DNA from: Rhabdothermincola_A sp041688815 | GTDB lineage: Bacteria; Actinomycetota; Acidimicrobiia; Acidimicrobiales; Acidimicrobilacustridaceae | Assembly (NCBI GenBank): GCA_041688815.1 | Contig: JBDNHK010000107.1 | Coordinates: 1 to 64,000 of the forward strand | DNA length: 64,000 nt | Direction of reading: 5' to 3' | Part shown: in pieces, positions 8,242 through 16,241 of the stretch | Numbering within the stretch: the first letter of the stretch is position 1 | How the letters are laid out: each line of letters starts with the position of its first letter | Translations under genes and position numbers: made by a program | Notes under the pieces: generated by a model | Database searches by the model: none | What the model was told of the DNA's origin: nothing | What the model saw: only the letters and a program-made list of their open reading frames with translations

Positions 8242-9116
8242 CCACTCAGTCCAACGCCACCACCAGTCGTCCGGGAGGCGCGACCGCCCCCGAGGCGGGT
8301 CCCACCTCCACCGGGTCCAAGGCCACCCGGGCGCTCGGGATCCTCGCTCTGGCCGCAGTCGCCCTGCTCGTGCTGCTCGGACTGTGGTGGACCCCGGCCG
8401 ACGTGATCCAGAACGAATCGGTCCGCATCCTCTACGTGCACGTTCCTGCGGCCACGCTGGCCTATCTCGGGTGCTTCCTGACCTCGCTGGGCAGCCTGAT
8501 GTACCTCTGGAAGAAGTCGAGATGGTGGGAGCTGGTGGGCTACGCCGCAGCCGAGATCGCGGCGATCTTCACCGCGGTGACTCTGGTCACCGGGATGCTC
8601 TGGGGCCGACCCACCTGGGGCGTGTTCTGGGTGTGGGACGCCCGGCTGACCTCCACCGCGATGCTCATGCTGCTGCTACTCGGCTACCTCGCGGTCCGCC
8701 GTCTTCCCGCCGACTACCACGTGCGGGCCCAGCGGGCTTCCATCATCGGCCTGTTGCTCGTGCCCAACGTCATCATCGTGCGCCAGTCGGTGCAGTGGTG
8801 GCGCACGTTGCACCAGGAGGCCAGCCTGTTCGCCGACGGGCCGGGCGCCACCATCGAGGGGATCATGTTGTTCACCCTCGTCTTCGGGTTCGTCACGTTC
8901 CAATTGATCTTCGCCTGGTTGCTCGTGCACCGGTTCCGCCTGGCCTGGCTCGAGGAGCAGGTGGCCGGTCAGGGTCTCACCGCCGCCATCGCCGAGCGTC
9001 GGGCCGAGGGCCGGAGCGCGTCGGGGGCGGCGCCGGCGCCCATCGCCCCCCCGCCCGCGGTTCCCAGCGAACTGGTCCACCGAGCGTCGACCACCGGCCC
9101 GGAGGTCGCGTCGTGA
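8238..9116 (+). CDS. ccmC: Heme-handling protein CcmC (WWD domain)
   Basis: 292 aa with six transmembrane helices. It carries the tryptophan-rich heme-binding WWD motif (WGVFWVWDARLTS) and flanking membrane His residues (YVHVPAATLAYLG and QWWRTLHQEAS). CcmC presents heme to CcmE outside the membrane. The GTG 8238 start overlaps the ccmB stop; longer upstream readings lie inside ccmB. Residues 1-30 form a Ser/Thr/Gly-rich cytoplasmic extension, and the C-terminal 60 residues are Ala/Pro-rich, both unusual compared with proteobacterial CcmC of about 245 aa. Confidence 0.9.
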   Translation: MTTQSNATTSRPGGATAPEAGPTSTGSKATRALGILALAAVALLVLLGLWWTPADVIQNESVRILYVHVPAATLAYLGCFLTSLGSLMYLWKKSRWWELVGYAAAEIAAIFTAVTLVTGMLWGRPTWGVFWVWDARLTSTAMLMLLLLGYLAVRRLPADYHVRAQRASIIGLLLVPNVIIVRQSVQWWRTLHQEASLFADGPGATIEGIMLFTLVFGFVTFQLIFAWLLVHRFRLAWLEEQVAGQGLTAAIAERRAEGRSASGAAPAPIAPPPAVPSELVHRASTTGPEVAS

Positions 9117-9250
9117 CCAGCATGTGGGTGTACGTCATCGCGGCGTGGGTACTCGTGCTCGGCGGCCTCGGCGGGTACGCCTTGTCCGTCGTGAGCCGAG
9201 GCAAGCGTCTCAGCCGCCAGGTTCCTTCTGAGGATCGTCGATGGAGCTGA
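9113..9250 (+). CDS. ccmD: Small heme exporter subunit CcmD
   Basis: Only 45 aa, starting at GTG 9113 in a four-base overlap with ccmC and ending 10 bases inside ccmE. It has one transmembrane helix (WVYVIAAWVLVLGGLGGYAL) followed by a basic stretch (SRGKRLSRQ), the hallmark topology of CcmD, which helps CcmABC release holo-CcmE. Because it is so short, gene callers may miss it. The position between ccmC and ccmE is strong supporting evidence. Confidence 0.8.
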   Translation: MTSMWVYVIAAWVLVLGGLGGYALSVVSRGKRLSRQVPSEDRRWS

Positions 9251-9825
9251 CCCCGCGCACCGGCCCCGAAGCGGCACCGGGGGAAGTGGCCGGACCGGGC
9301 CTGGCTCCGGTCGAGCCCCGCTCCCGTCGGCCCGGCCGCTCGCGGGTCCCGGTCATCGTGGCCATCCTCGCCATCGTGGTCGTGGCCGGGTTCGTGATCG
9401 TCAACGCCCTCGGCAACGCCACCCTGTTCTTCTACAACACCGACGAGGCGGTGGCCCAGCAGCAACGGCTCGGCACGGAGCGGTTCCGGCTTCAAGGCAC
9501 GGTCGTCGGGCCCACGGTCCAGCGCACCGACGACGGCGTCACCTTCGACGTCACCTTCAACGGGGTCGAGGTTCCGGTCCGTCACCGGGGCGACCCTCCC
9601 GAGCTGTTCCAGGCCGACATCCCGGTGGTGCTCGAAGGTCGGTTCGCGACCTCGGGGGCAGCCCCCGGCGAACAGGCCGGGGCCAGCGCCGGTGCGCCGC
9701 AGTTCTTGTCGGACCGGATGCTGGTGAAGCACACCAACGAGTACGACGCCAAGAACGAAGATCGGCTGAAGGAGGCCACCGACGGGGGTACCGGAGGGGG
9801 ACCGGGGCAGGCCGGCACGCCATGA
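9241..9825 (+). CDS. ccmE: Cytochrome c maturation heme chaperone CcmE
   Basis: 194 aa: a cytoplasmic Pro/Arg-rich N-terminus (about 1-35), one membrane anchor (PVIVAILAIVVVAGFVIVNA), then a small beta-barrel (RFRLQGTVVGPTVQRTDDGV ... FDVTFNGVEVPVRHRGDPPELF). The heme-attachment motif is KHTNEY, the HxxxY form with a histidine as covalent heme ligand, rather than the CxxxY variant of archaea. CcmE carries heme from CcmC to CcmF. A Gly-rich tail follows the motif. Confidence 0.92.
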   Translation: MELTPRTGPEAAPGEVAGPGLAPVEPRSRRPGRSRVPVIVAILAIVVVAGFVIVNALGNATLFFYNTDEAVAQQQRLGTERFRLQGTVVGPTVQRTDDGVTFDVTFNGVEVPVRHRGDPPELFQADIPVVLEGRFATSGAAPGEQAGASAGAPQFLSDRMLVKHTNEYDAKNEDRLKEATDGGTGGGPGQAGTP

Positions 9826-11942
9826 ACGTGGCCCTGGGCACGGCGGGCGTGGCCCTCGGGCTGGTGGCGTCGGTCGTGGGCGCGCTCACCATCGCCTACG
9901 GTCTGGTGCGCAAGAAGCCCGAGTTGCTGCGGCTGTCCACCGCCTACGCCCTGTTGGTGCTGCTGGGCGGTGCGATCTGTGTGGTGGCCATGCAGCGGGC
10001 GCTCATCACCCGTGACTTCACCGTGCTCTACGTGGCCCAGAACGGTTCGAGCCGCACCCCGGCGCTCTACAACTTTGCCACCTTGTGGGGCGCGCTCGAA
10101 GGCTCGATCATCCTGTGGTCCTTCATCCTCGGGGGCTACACCGCCGTGGTGGTTCTCAAGTTCCGGAGTCGCCTCACCGATCCGTTGGTCGGTTGGGCGG
10201 TACTCACGATGCTGGTCGTGTGCGCGTTCTTCTTCTTCTTGATGATGGGTCCGGCCAACCCGTTCCAGACCAACGTGCCTCTGCCGGGCTTCGACGGACC
10301 GGGGCCCAACCCCCTGCTCCAGAACCATCCCCTCATGGCCTTCCACCCGCCCATGCTGTACCTCGGCTACGTGGGCTTCACCGTCCCGTTCGCCTTCGCC
10401 ATCGCGGCCCTGGCCACCGGTCGGGTCGGGGAGGGCTGGTTGGTGGCCACCCGCCGCTGGACCCTCATCGCGTGGGGGTTCCTCACCGTCGGCATCATCC
10501 TCGGTTCGTGGTGGAGCTACGAGGTGCTCGGGTGGGGCGGCTACTGGGGATGGGATCCGGTCGAGAACGCCTCGCTCCTGCCCTGGCTCACCGGCACCGC
10601 CTACCTGCACTCGGTGATGGTGCAGGAGCGGCGCGGCATGTTGCGGGTGTGGAACATCTCGTTGTTGTGTGCCACGTTCTCGCTCACCATCCTGGGTACG
10701 TTCATCACCCGATCCGGCGTGCTCGACAGCGTCCATGCCTTCAGCGAGTCGAGCATCGGCCCCCTGATCCTCGGGTTCTTCACCCTGATCGTGGTGGTCA
10801 GTGTGGGCTTGATCGGCTGGCGGGGGGATCGCTTGCGGGCTCCCGGCCACATCGATTCACCGCTGTCGCGTGAGGGCGCCTTTCTCGCCAACAACGTCCT
10901 CTTCGCCGCCTTTGCGTTCGTGGTGCTGCTCGGCACCGTTTTCCCCCTTCTCGTCGAGGCGTTCAACTCCGAGCGCATCTCGGTGGGTGTGCCCTACTTC
11001 AACCGTATGACCACGCCCATCGGGTTGTCCCTGCTGTTCCTGATGGGCGTGGCCCCGGTGCTGCCGTGGCGCAAGGCCAGCGGCGAGCTGCTGCGCCACC
11101 GCCTCACGTGGCCGGCGTGGGCCGGCGCCGCGGCCATCGCCGTCGGTCTGCTGGCCGGCGCCCGGGGCCTGGCCCCGTTGCTGGCCTTCGGGCTGGCCGG
11201 CTTCGCCGCCGGTTCGGCGGTGCGTCAGCTCGTGCTGGCCGGACGCCGCCAGGGTTGGCGGGGCTTCGTCGGCCGGGCCAACGGGGGCATGGTGGTTCAC
11301 CTCGGCATCATCATGATCGCCGTGGCCGTGGCCGCCAGTGGCAGCTATGTGCGCCAGGCCGAGTTCACGCTGGCCCCGGGCGAGACGGCCACCTTCGCCG
11401 GCCACACTCTCACCTACGTGGGCGAGACCATCGACGAACGCCCCGAGAAGACCGTGGTGTCGGCTCAGGTGCTGATCGACGGCACCGGGCCGTGGGGTCC
11501 GGCCCTCAACCAGTTCCGATTCGGCAACCAGACCATCGGCACGCCGTCGGTGCGCTCCACGCTCACCCACGACGTGGCCCTCACGCTGTTGGCCCTGCCC
11601 GACGCCGACAACCAGAAGGCCACCATCCGGGTGACCATCCAGCCGCTCGTCATCTGGCTGTGGATCGGCGGGGCGGTGATGGCCGTCGGCACCTTGCTGT
11701 CGGTGTTCCCCGGCCAGCGCCGCAACCCGATCGACCCGGTGTCTGCGCCCACGACGGGGCGACGCCGTCGCGGTGGCCCCGACGACAGCGCCGAGGTCAG
11801 TTCGCCGGGGCCTGACCCGGCGGAGGATCGACGCGACGTGCCCGCCCCGGCCGGTGTCTCGGCCGCGGTCAACATCGTCCATGGGGCCGCGGTGCGGCCG
11901 GCCACGGTCCGTCTCGCCGACGGGCCCGAGGGCCACCGATGA
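9822..11942 (+). CDS. ccmF: Heme lyase subunit CcmF
   Basis: 706 aa, about 15 transmembrane helices. The WWD heme-binding motif is GWGGYWGWDPVENASLLPWL. Conserved flanking histidines appear in NHPLMAFHPPMLYLGY and AYLHSVMVQERRG, and GTFITRSGVLDSVHAFS is the typical post-WWD segment. CcmF takes heme from holo-CcmE and ligates it to the CXXCH motif of apocytochrome c outside the membrane, with CcmH. It overlaps ccmE and ccmG by four bases each. The last 80 residues are a cytoplasmic Pro/Arg-rich tail longer than in proteobacteria. Confidence 0.95.
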   Translation: MNVALGTAGVALGLVASVVGALTIAYGLVRKKPELLRLSTAYALLVLLGGAICVVAMQRALITRDFTVLYVAQNGSSRTPALYNFATLWGALEGSIILWSFILGGYTAVVVLKFRSRLTDPLVGWAVLTMLVVCAFFFFLMMGPANPFQTNVPLPGFDGPGPNPLLQNHPLMAFHPPMLYLGYVGFTVPFAFAIAALATGRVGEGWLVATRRWTLIAWGFLTVGIILGSWWSYEVLGWGGYWGWDPVENASLLPWLTGTAYLHSVMVQERRGMLRVWNISLLCATFSLTILGTFITRSGVLDSVHAFSESSIGPLILGFFTLIVVVSVGLIGWRGDRLRAPGHIDSPLSREGAFLANNVLFAAFAFVVLLGTVFPLLVEAFNSERISVGVPYFNRMTTPIGLSLLFLMGVAPVLPWRKASGELLRHRLTWPAWAGAAAIAVGLLAGARGLAPLLAFGLAGFAAGSAVRQLVLAGRRQGWRGFVGRANGGMVVHLGIIMIAVAVAASGSYVRQAEFTLAPGETATFAGHTLTYVGETIDERPEKTVVSAQVLIDGTGPWGPALNQFRFGNQTIGTPSVRSTLTHDVALTLLALPDADNQKATIRVTIQPLVIWLWIGGAVMAVGTLLSVFPGQRRNPIDPVSAPTTGRRRRGGPDDSAEVSSPGPDPAEDRRDVPAPAGVSAAVNIVHGAAVRPATVRLADGPEGHR

Positions 11943-12580
11943 GCACCAGCGCGCCCGAGCACGACCCCGGGGCCCCGGCCCCGTCCGAAGAAATGCTGCT
12001 GGTCATGGGCCGTGGTGGGCGCCACACTGCCCGCAACGCGGCCATCGTGGTGGGCGTGGTGCTGGCGGTGTTCGTGGCGGTGCTGGCCACCCGACCGACC
12101 ATCGACGAGCGACCGCTCGCCGCCAACGCCGTGGGTCGGGCCGTGCCGCCGGTCGTCGGCACGACGCTCGACGGGACGAGCTTCGACATCGACCGACGGC
12201 GGGGCGAATGGATCGTCGTGAACTTCTTCGCCACGTGGTGCGTGCCCTGCCGGGTGGAGCACCCGGAGCTGGTGCGCTTCTCCGAGGAGCACCAGGCCGC
12301 CGGTGACGGCGTCAGCGTCGTGAGCGTGGCCTACGACGACGACGTCGAGGCCATCCGATCGTTCTTCGAGGCCCAGGGCGGCGACTGGCCGGTCCTGATC
12401 GGCGAGAGCGTCGGTCGGGTCGCCCTCGACTTCGGGGTGACCGGGGTGCCCGAGTCCTACGTGGTCGACCCCAGCGGTCGGGTGGTGGCCAAGTTCACCG
12501 GGGTCACCGCCGAGGCCCTCGACGCCGTGATCGACCAGGCCGAGGCCGCGGCGGCGCCCACCGAGGGGCCGACCCCATGA
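11939..12580 (+). CDS. ccmG: Thiol:disulfide oxidoreductase CcmG/DsbE-like
   Basis: 213 aa: a signal anchor (AAIVVGVVLAVFVAVLAT) and an extracellular thioredoxin fold with active site ATWCVPCRVEHPEL at about residues 97-110 and a cis-Pro loop (VTGVPESYVVDPSGRVV). It reduces the cysteines of the apocytochrome heme site before ligation. It overlaps ccmF and ccmH, so the operon is tightly coupled. The redox partner (CcdA or DsbD) is not in this window. Confidence 0.9.
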   Translation: MSTSAPEHDPGAPAPSEEMLLVMGRGGRHTARNAAIVVGVVLAVFVAVLATRPTIDERPLAANAVGRAVPPVVGTTLDGTSFDIDRRRGEWIVVNFFATWCVPCRVEHPELVRFSEEHQAAGDGVSVVSVAYDDDVEAIRSFFEAQGGDWPVLIGESVGRVALDFGVTGVPESYVVDPSGRVVAKFTGVTAEALDAVIDQAEAAAAPTEGPTP

Positions 12581-13113
12581 CCACCGCCGGTCGTTCCGCG
12601 GTCGGCGCCAGCGGGGTGCGGACCTGGTTGCCGTGGGCCGTGCTGTTCGTCGTGGTGGTGGCCTTTCTGGCCTTCGGCTCCCAAGGAGCCACCGGCGACC
12701 TCACCGCCCAGGACCGGGTCACCGACCTGGCCCGCACCATCAAGTGCCCCACGTGCAGCGGCGAATCCTCGGCTGAGTCGAACGCGCCCTCCTCCCAGGA
12801 GGTGCGCCGCGACATCGCTCAACGCATCGAGCAGGGGCAGACCGACGACGAGATCAGAGCGTTCTACGTGTCGCGCTACGGCGAGGGCATCCTGCTCACG
12901 CCGGCGTCGACGGGAGTGGCCTCGCTGGTGTGGATCGTTCCGGTCGTCGCGGTCGTCGTGGCCATGGCGATGCTCGTCCTGGTCTTTCGCCGTAACCGAG
13001 GAGCCGCGGGCGGGGCGGCCAGCGCCGAGGATCGGGCCCTGGTGGCCGATGCTCGCCGCGACCTCTCCGAACCATCACCGGGCGACGGCCACGGTGAGGG
13101 GTCGTCGCGTTGA
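12577..13113 (+). CDS. ccmH: Cytochrome c maturation protein CcmH
   Basis: 178 aa. After an N-terminal membrane helix it has the CcmH domain: LARTIKCPTCSGES (the CPxC redox motif, usually LRCPxCQ), SSQEVRRDIAQRIEQGQTDD, and the conserved FYVSRYGEGILLTP. A second helix and a short tail follow. CcmH holds apocytochrome c next to CcmF. The stop overlaps the TTG start of ccmI by four bases (TTGA). Confidence 0.92.
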   Translation: MTTAGRSAVGASGVRTWLPWAVLFVVVVAFLAFGSQGATGDLTAQDRVTDLARTIKCPTCSGESSAESNAPSSQEVRRDIAQRIEQGQTDDEIRAFYVSRYGEGILLTPASTGVASLVWIVPVVAVVVAMAMLVLVFRRNRGAAGGAASAEDRALVADARRDLSEPSPGDGHGEGSSR

Positions 13114-14096
13114 GCACCACCGAGCGCGGGGCCCCCGGCGCGCCGGCCGACGGCCGCGCCGTCGGGACGGCGGCCCGCAAGGCGGCCCGAACGCCGGGGT
13201 CGGGCGGCGCCTCCGGTGGCGGCGGTACCGGCACCCGTTCGGGCCGAAGCTCGCGTTCGTCGGGATCCGGAGGACCGACGGCGCGCCGGGAGGAGAGCGA
13301 GACCCGCCGTCGCCTCGATCCCGACGTGCTCGCCGCGCTCGAGGAGGAGCGTGACTTCCTGCTGGCCTCCCTCGACGACCTCGAACGCGAGCACGACGCC
13401 GGCGATGTCGACGACACCGACCATGCCGAGCTCAAGGACGACTACACCGCCCGCACCGCTGCGGTGCTGCGGGCCATCAGCCAGCGCCAGGAACTGGCCC
13501 GGGGCCGCCGGGCCCCTCGCTCATGGGGGCGGATCGTGGCGTGGGTGGTGATCGTGGCCTTGTTCGCCGTGGCCGTCGGGGTGTTGGTGGCCCGTACGTC
13601 GGGCAACCGTCCACCGGGTGGGACATTCACCGGCGACATCCGGATGTCGAGCCGCGACCTGCTGCTCGAGGCCCAGGAGTACACGGGCCAGGCCACCCAG
13701 CAACTCCAGGCCGGCGACGCATCGGCCGCTCTCGAGTCCTACCGCTCGGCCATCGAGTCCTACCAGCGGGTGCTCGAGCTCCAGCCCACCAACGCCGAGG
13801 CCCTCACCTACCAGGGCTGGGTGCTGCACACCCTGGCCCTCAACGTCGGCGACTCGGGCTCGGGCGCCGAGCTCGACGCCCAAGCGCGGGTGCGCCTCGA
13901 CGAGGCCATCGCCGCCAACCCGACCTACCCCGATGCCCGGGTCTTCCGGGCCATCATCCGGCGCGGCCTGGGGCAGGCCGATGCCGCCCGGGCCGACCTG
14001 GCGGCGGTGTCCGACGACGAGGTGCCGGCCTTCATGCGCAACATGGTGACGGGCCTGCGTCAGTCGTTGGCCGCCCCCACCCCCACTCCGGGCTGA
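13110..14096 (+). CDS. ccmI: CcmI-like TPR protein
   Basis: 328 aa from TTG 13110, which overlaps the ccmH stop. The first 65 residues are low-complexity Ala/Gly/Arg/Ser. Then comes a coiled segment (LAALEEERDFLLASLDDLER), typical of CcmI/CycH N-termini (EERDxLLRALKDLExD), one membrane helix (IVAWVVIVALFAVAVGVLVA) and two or three TPR repeats (ALESYRSAIESYQRVLELQP; ARVRLDEAIAANP). CcmI-type TPR domains bind the C-terminus of apocytochromes. It is the last gene of the operon. Confidence 0.8.
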   Translation: MSTTERGAPGAPADGRAVGTAARKAARTPGSGGASGGGGTGTRSGRSSRSSGSGGPTARREESETRRRLDPDVLAALEEERDFLLASLDDLEREHDAGDVDDTDHAELKDDYTARTAAVLRAISQRQELARGRRAPRSWGRIVAWVVIVALFAVAVGVLVARTSGNRPPGGTFTGDIRMSSRDLLLEAQEYTGQATQQLQAGDASAALESYRSAIESYQRVLELQPTNAEALTYQGWVLHTLALNVGDSGSGAELDAQARVRLDEAIAANPTYPDARVFRAIIRRGLGQADAARADLAAVSDDEVPAFMRNMVTGLRQSLAAPTPTPG

Positions 14097-14159
14097 CGAG
14101 GGCGCCGCGGTCGCGCCGACGGGGCCGGGGCCCGGCGGGGTCGACCGGGGTGTCGGCCG

Positions 14160-14621
14160 TCAGACCTCCGGGGGGACGTAGCGACCCCGGAGGACCTTGC
14201 CCCGCTCGCACTCGAGGATCCACAGCGAGCCCTTGGAATCGAGGAGCGGGCCGTCGACCTCCATGGTGCCGGCTCTGAGCCGGCGAAGGATCTGGGGGAT
14301 CACGTCGCCGTGGCTGCAGGCCACACCGTGATCGACCTCGAGCTCGAGGAGGAAGGCGAGCGCCTCGGCGGTGTCGGCTCCCTCGCTCAGCGCTTCGTTC
14401 GTCTCGACCTTCAGGCCGAGAGCGGAGGCCAGCGGCTCCACGGTCTGCACGCACCGACGGAACGGGCTGCTCACGACCCGACCGACGGGTTGCTCGCCGA
14501 GCCTGTCAGCCAGCCATGTCGCCTGAGCCTCGCCCTTCTCGGACAGGGGTCGCAGCCGGTCGTCGTCGTCCCACGCCGAACGCTTCCCGGCGTGGGCGTG
14601 GCGGACCAGATGGATGGGCAC
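14160..14621 (-). CDS. SixA-like histidine phosphatase
   Basis: 153 aa from GTG 14621 (PIHLVRHAHAGKRSAWDDD). The RHA motif LVRHAHAG carries the catalytic His, followed by LSEKGEAQATWLADRL and VVSSPFRRCVQTVEPLA; the second catalytic His is in VACSHGDVIPQIL. This is the short histidine-phosphatase (phosphoglycerate mutase-like) form typical of SixA-related enzymes that dephosphorylate phosphohistidine or small phosphate esters. A longer reading up to 14699 is possible but adds residues before the universally N-terminal strand. It is convergent with the ccm operon. Substrate unknown. Confidence 0.8.
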   Translation of the reverse strand: MPIHLVRHAHAGKRSAWDDDDRLRPLSEKGEAQATWLADRLGEQPVGRVVSSPFRRCVQTVEPLASALGLKVETNEALSEGADTAEALAFLLELEVDHGVACSHGDVIPQILRRLRAGTMEVDGPLLDSKGSLWILECERGKVLRGRYVPPEV

Positions 14622-14770
14622 GGCCGTCACGCTACTGAACCTCGGGAGCGGCACCCGGACCATCGCGGCGGTGATCGCAGTGTCGGCGACGCGGGCCACA
14701 CGCGCGCGCGTTTGGGGCTATGGTCTCCACCTGATCTGCCGGGGGGTGGATCACCACCTAGGGGGAATGA

Positions 14771-16156
14771 ATGAAGCGATATCGCGTCGTCGCCGTGCTC
14801 ATGGCGGTCGGTCTCCTGGCCGCCGCCTGCTCACGAACCGACGACACCACCACGCCGGCCGGCGGTGGCACCGCCACCACTGCGTCGGCGGCCAACGCCA
14901 AGTGTGAGGGTGTCACCCTCGAGGCCACCGACACCGGGGTGACGGCCAGTACCATCACCATCCAGGTCATGGCCGACACCGGTTCGCCCCTGGCCCCGGG
15001 CCTGTTCCAGGGCAACGTCGACGCCCTCAAGGGTTTCGAGAAGTTCGTCAACGCCAACGGCGGCATCGGGTGCCGCCAGCTCAAGGTCGAGGCCTGGGAC
15101 TCCAAGCTCACACCCGACGAGGCCAAGAACGGCCAGATCCAGGCCTGCACCAACGCTCTGGCGTCGGTCGGCGGCAACTCGCTGTTCAACCCCGACGTCG
15201 TCACGATGAACACCTGTGCCAACGCTCAGGGTCAGCCGGTGGGCATCCCCAACGTCTCGGCGCTGGCCAACGACATCAACGAGCAGTGCGCCAAGAACTC
15301 GTTCATCATCCAGGGCATCGCCGAGACGTGCAATCCCGACGGCACCCCGCCCACCGGTAGCCGCAAGCTCGTCGCCTGGATCGGCACGAACCAGTACTAC
15401 GAGACGGTCGAGCCGAACCTCACCGGCATCTTCCTCGTCCCCGGTGACCTGCCGACCACCATCCAGTCGGCCACCTACCAGATCGAGGCCCAGAAGCAGG
15501 CCGGTGTGAACTGGATCGGCGCCGTCAAGGTTTCCGGCCGGGCCGAGCAGTCGGCCTACACCCCGATCGTGCAGACCGCCAGCAACAACAACGTCAACTT
15601 CGTGTACAACGGCTCGAACGACACGGCCATGTTGAACATGCGCCGTGAGGCGGCCGCCCAAGGCCTGACCGGCGTCAAGATCTGGGCGTGCTCGCTGGCC
15701 TGCTACACCGAGAAGTTCAAGGCGGCCGGCTCCGACGGTGACGGCACCTACGCCTGGATGCAGTTCCTGCCCTTCGAGGACAAGGGCTCCAACCAAGAGC
15801 TCGACAACTACCTGAGCTCGGTGGCCACACCCGACTCCTTCGGCGCCCAGGCGTGGATGGCGGCGGTGCTGTTCCAGGAGGCGGTCAACAAGATCGTCGA
15901 CAGCAGCGGCCCCAACGCCATCACCCGCGAGGCCGTGCTCACCACGCTGAACGGCATCACCTCGTTCGACGCCAACGGCTGGATGGGCCCGAAGAACCCG
16001 AAGAGCGGCTTCTCCGACTGCCAGGTCGTCGTGCAGCTCGAAGGGGGCACCTGGATGCGCAAGCTCCCCACCGAGAAGGGCCAGCTCGACTGCAAGCCGT
16101 CGTATCTCACCACGCTGACCCTCGACCCGGCCGTCGAGGCTCAGAAGATCCAGTGA
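14771..16156 (+). CDS. Branched-chain-type ABC transporter substrate-binding lipoprotein
   Basis: 461 aa. Lipoprotein signal with lipobox LLAAACSRT (Cys about 19), then a Thr/Ala linker and a periplasmic-binding type I fold (ITIQVMADTGSPLAPG, FVNANGGIGCRQLKVEAWDS, NQELDNYLSSVATPDSFGAQ, AWMAAVLFQEAV). This is the family that binds branched-chain amino acids, amides or urea. It is the first gene of a five-gene run with permease and two ATPases. A strong hairpin between it and the permease gene probably lowers downstream expression relative to the binding protein. The ligand cannot be predicted. An AGGGGG ribosome-binding site lies just before ATG 14771. Confidence 0.85.
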   Translation: MKRYRVVAVLMAVGLLAAACSRTDDTTTPAGGGTATTASAANAKCEGVTLEATDTGVTASTITIQVMADTGSPLAPGLFQGNVDALKGFEKFVNANGGIGCRQLKVEAWDSKLTPDEAKNGQIQACTNALASVGGNSLFNPDVVTMNTCANAQGQPVGIPNVSALANDINEQCAKNSFIIQGIAETCNPDGTPPTGSRKLVAWIGTNQYYETVEPNLTGIFLVPGDLPTTIQSATYQIEAQKQAGVNWIGAVKVSGRAEQSAYTPIVQTASNNNVNFVYNGSNDTAMLNMRREAAAQGLTGVKIWACSLACYTEKFKAAGSDGDGTYAWMQFLPFEDKGSNQELDNYLSSVATPDSFGAQAWMAAVLFQEAVNKIVDSSGPNAITREAVLTTLNGITSFDANGWMGPKNPKSGFSDCQVVVQLEGGTWMRKLPTEKGQLDCKPSYLTTLTLDPAVEAQKIQ

Positions 16157-16161
16157 TCGGT

Positions 16162-16198
16162 GCGGGGGCCGGCGGCGATCTCAGCCGTCGGCCCCCGC
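16162..16198 (+). terminator. Intra-operon stem-loop between binding protein and permease
   Basis: 15-bp stem: GCGGGGGCCGGCGGC at 16162-16176 pairs with GCCGTCGGCCCCCGC at 16184-16198, with one G-U wobble and a 7-base loop GATCTCA. No T-run follows, so it is more likely a partial attenuator or 3'-end stabiliser of the binding-protein mRNA than a full terminator. Confidence 0.7.
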
Positions 16199-16241
16199 CT
16201 GATCGACCCGTCCGAACCGCGAGCACACCCTGGGGGCAAGC

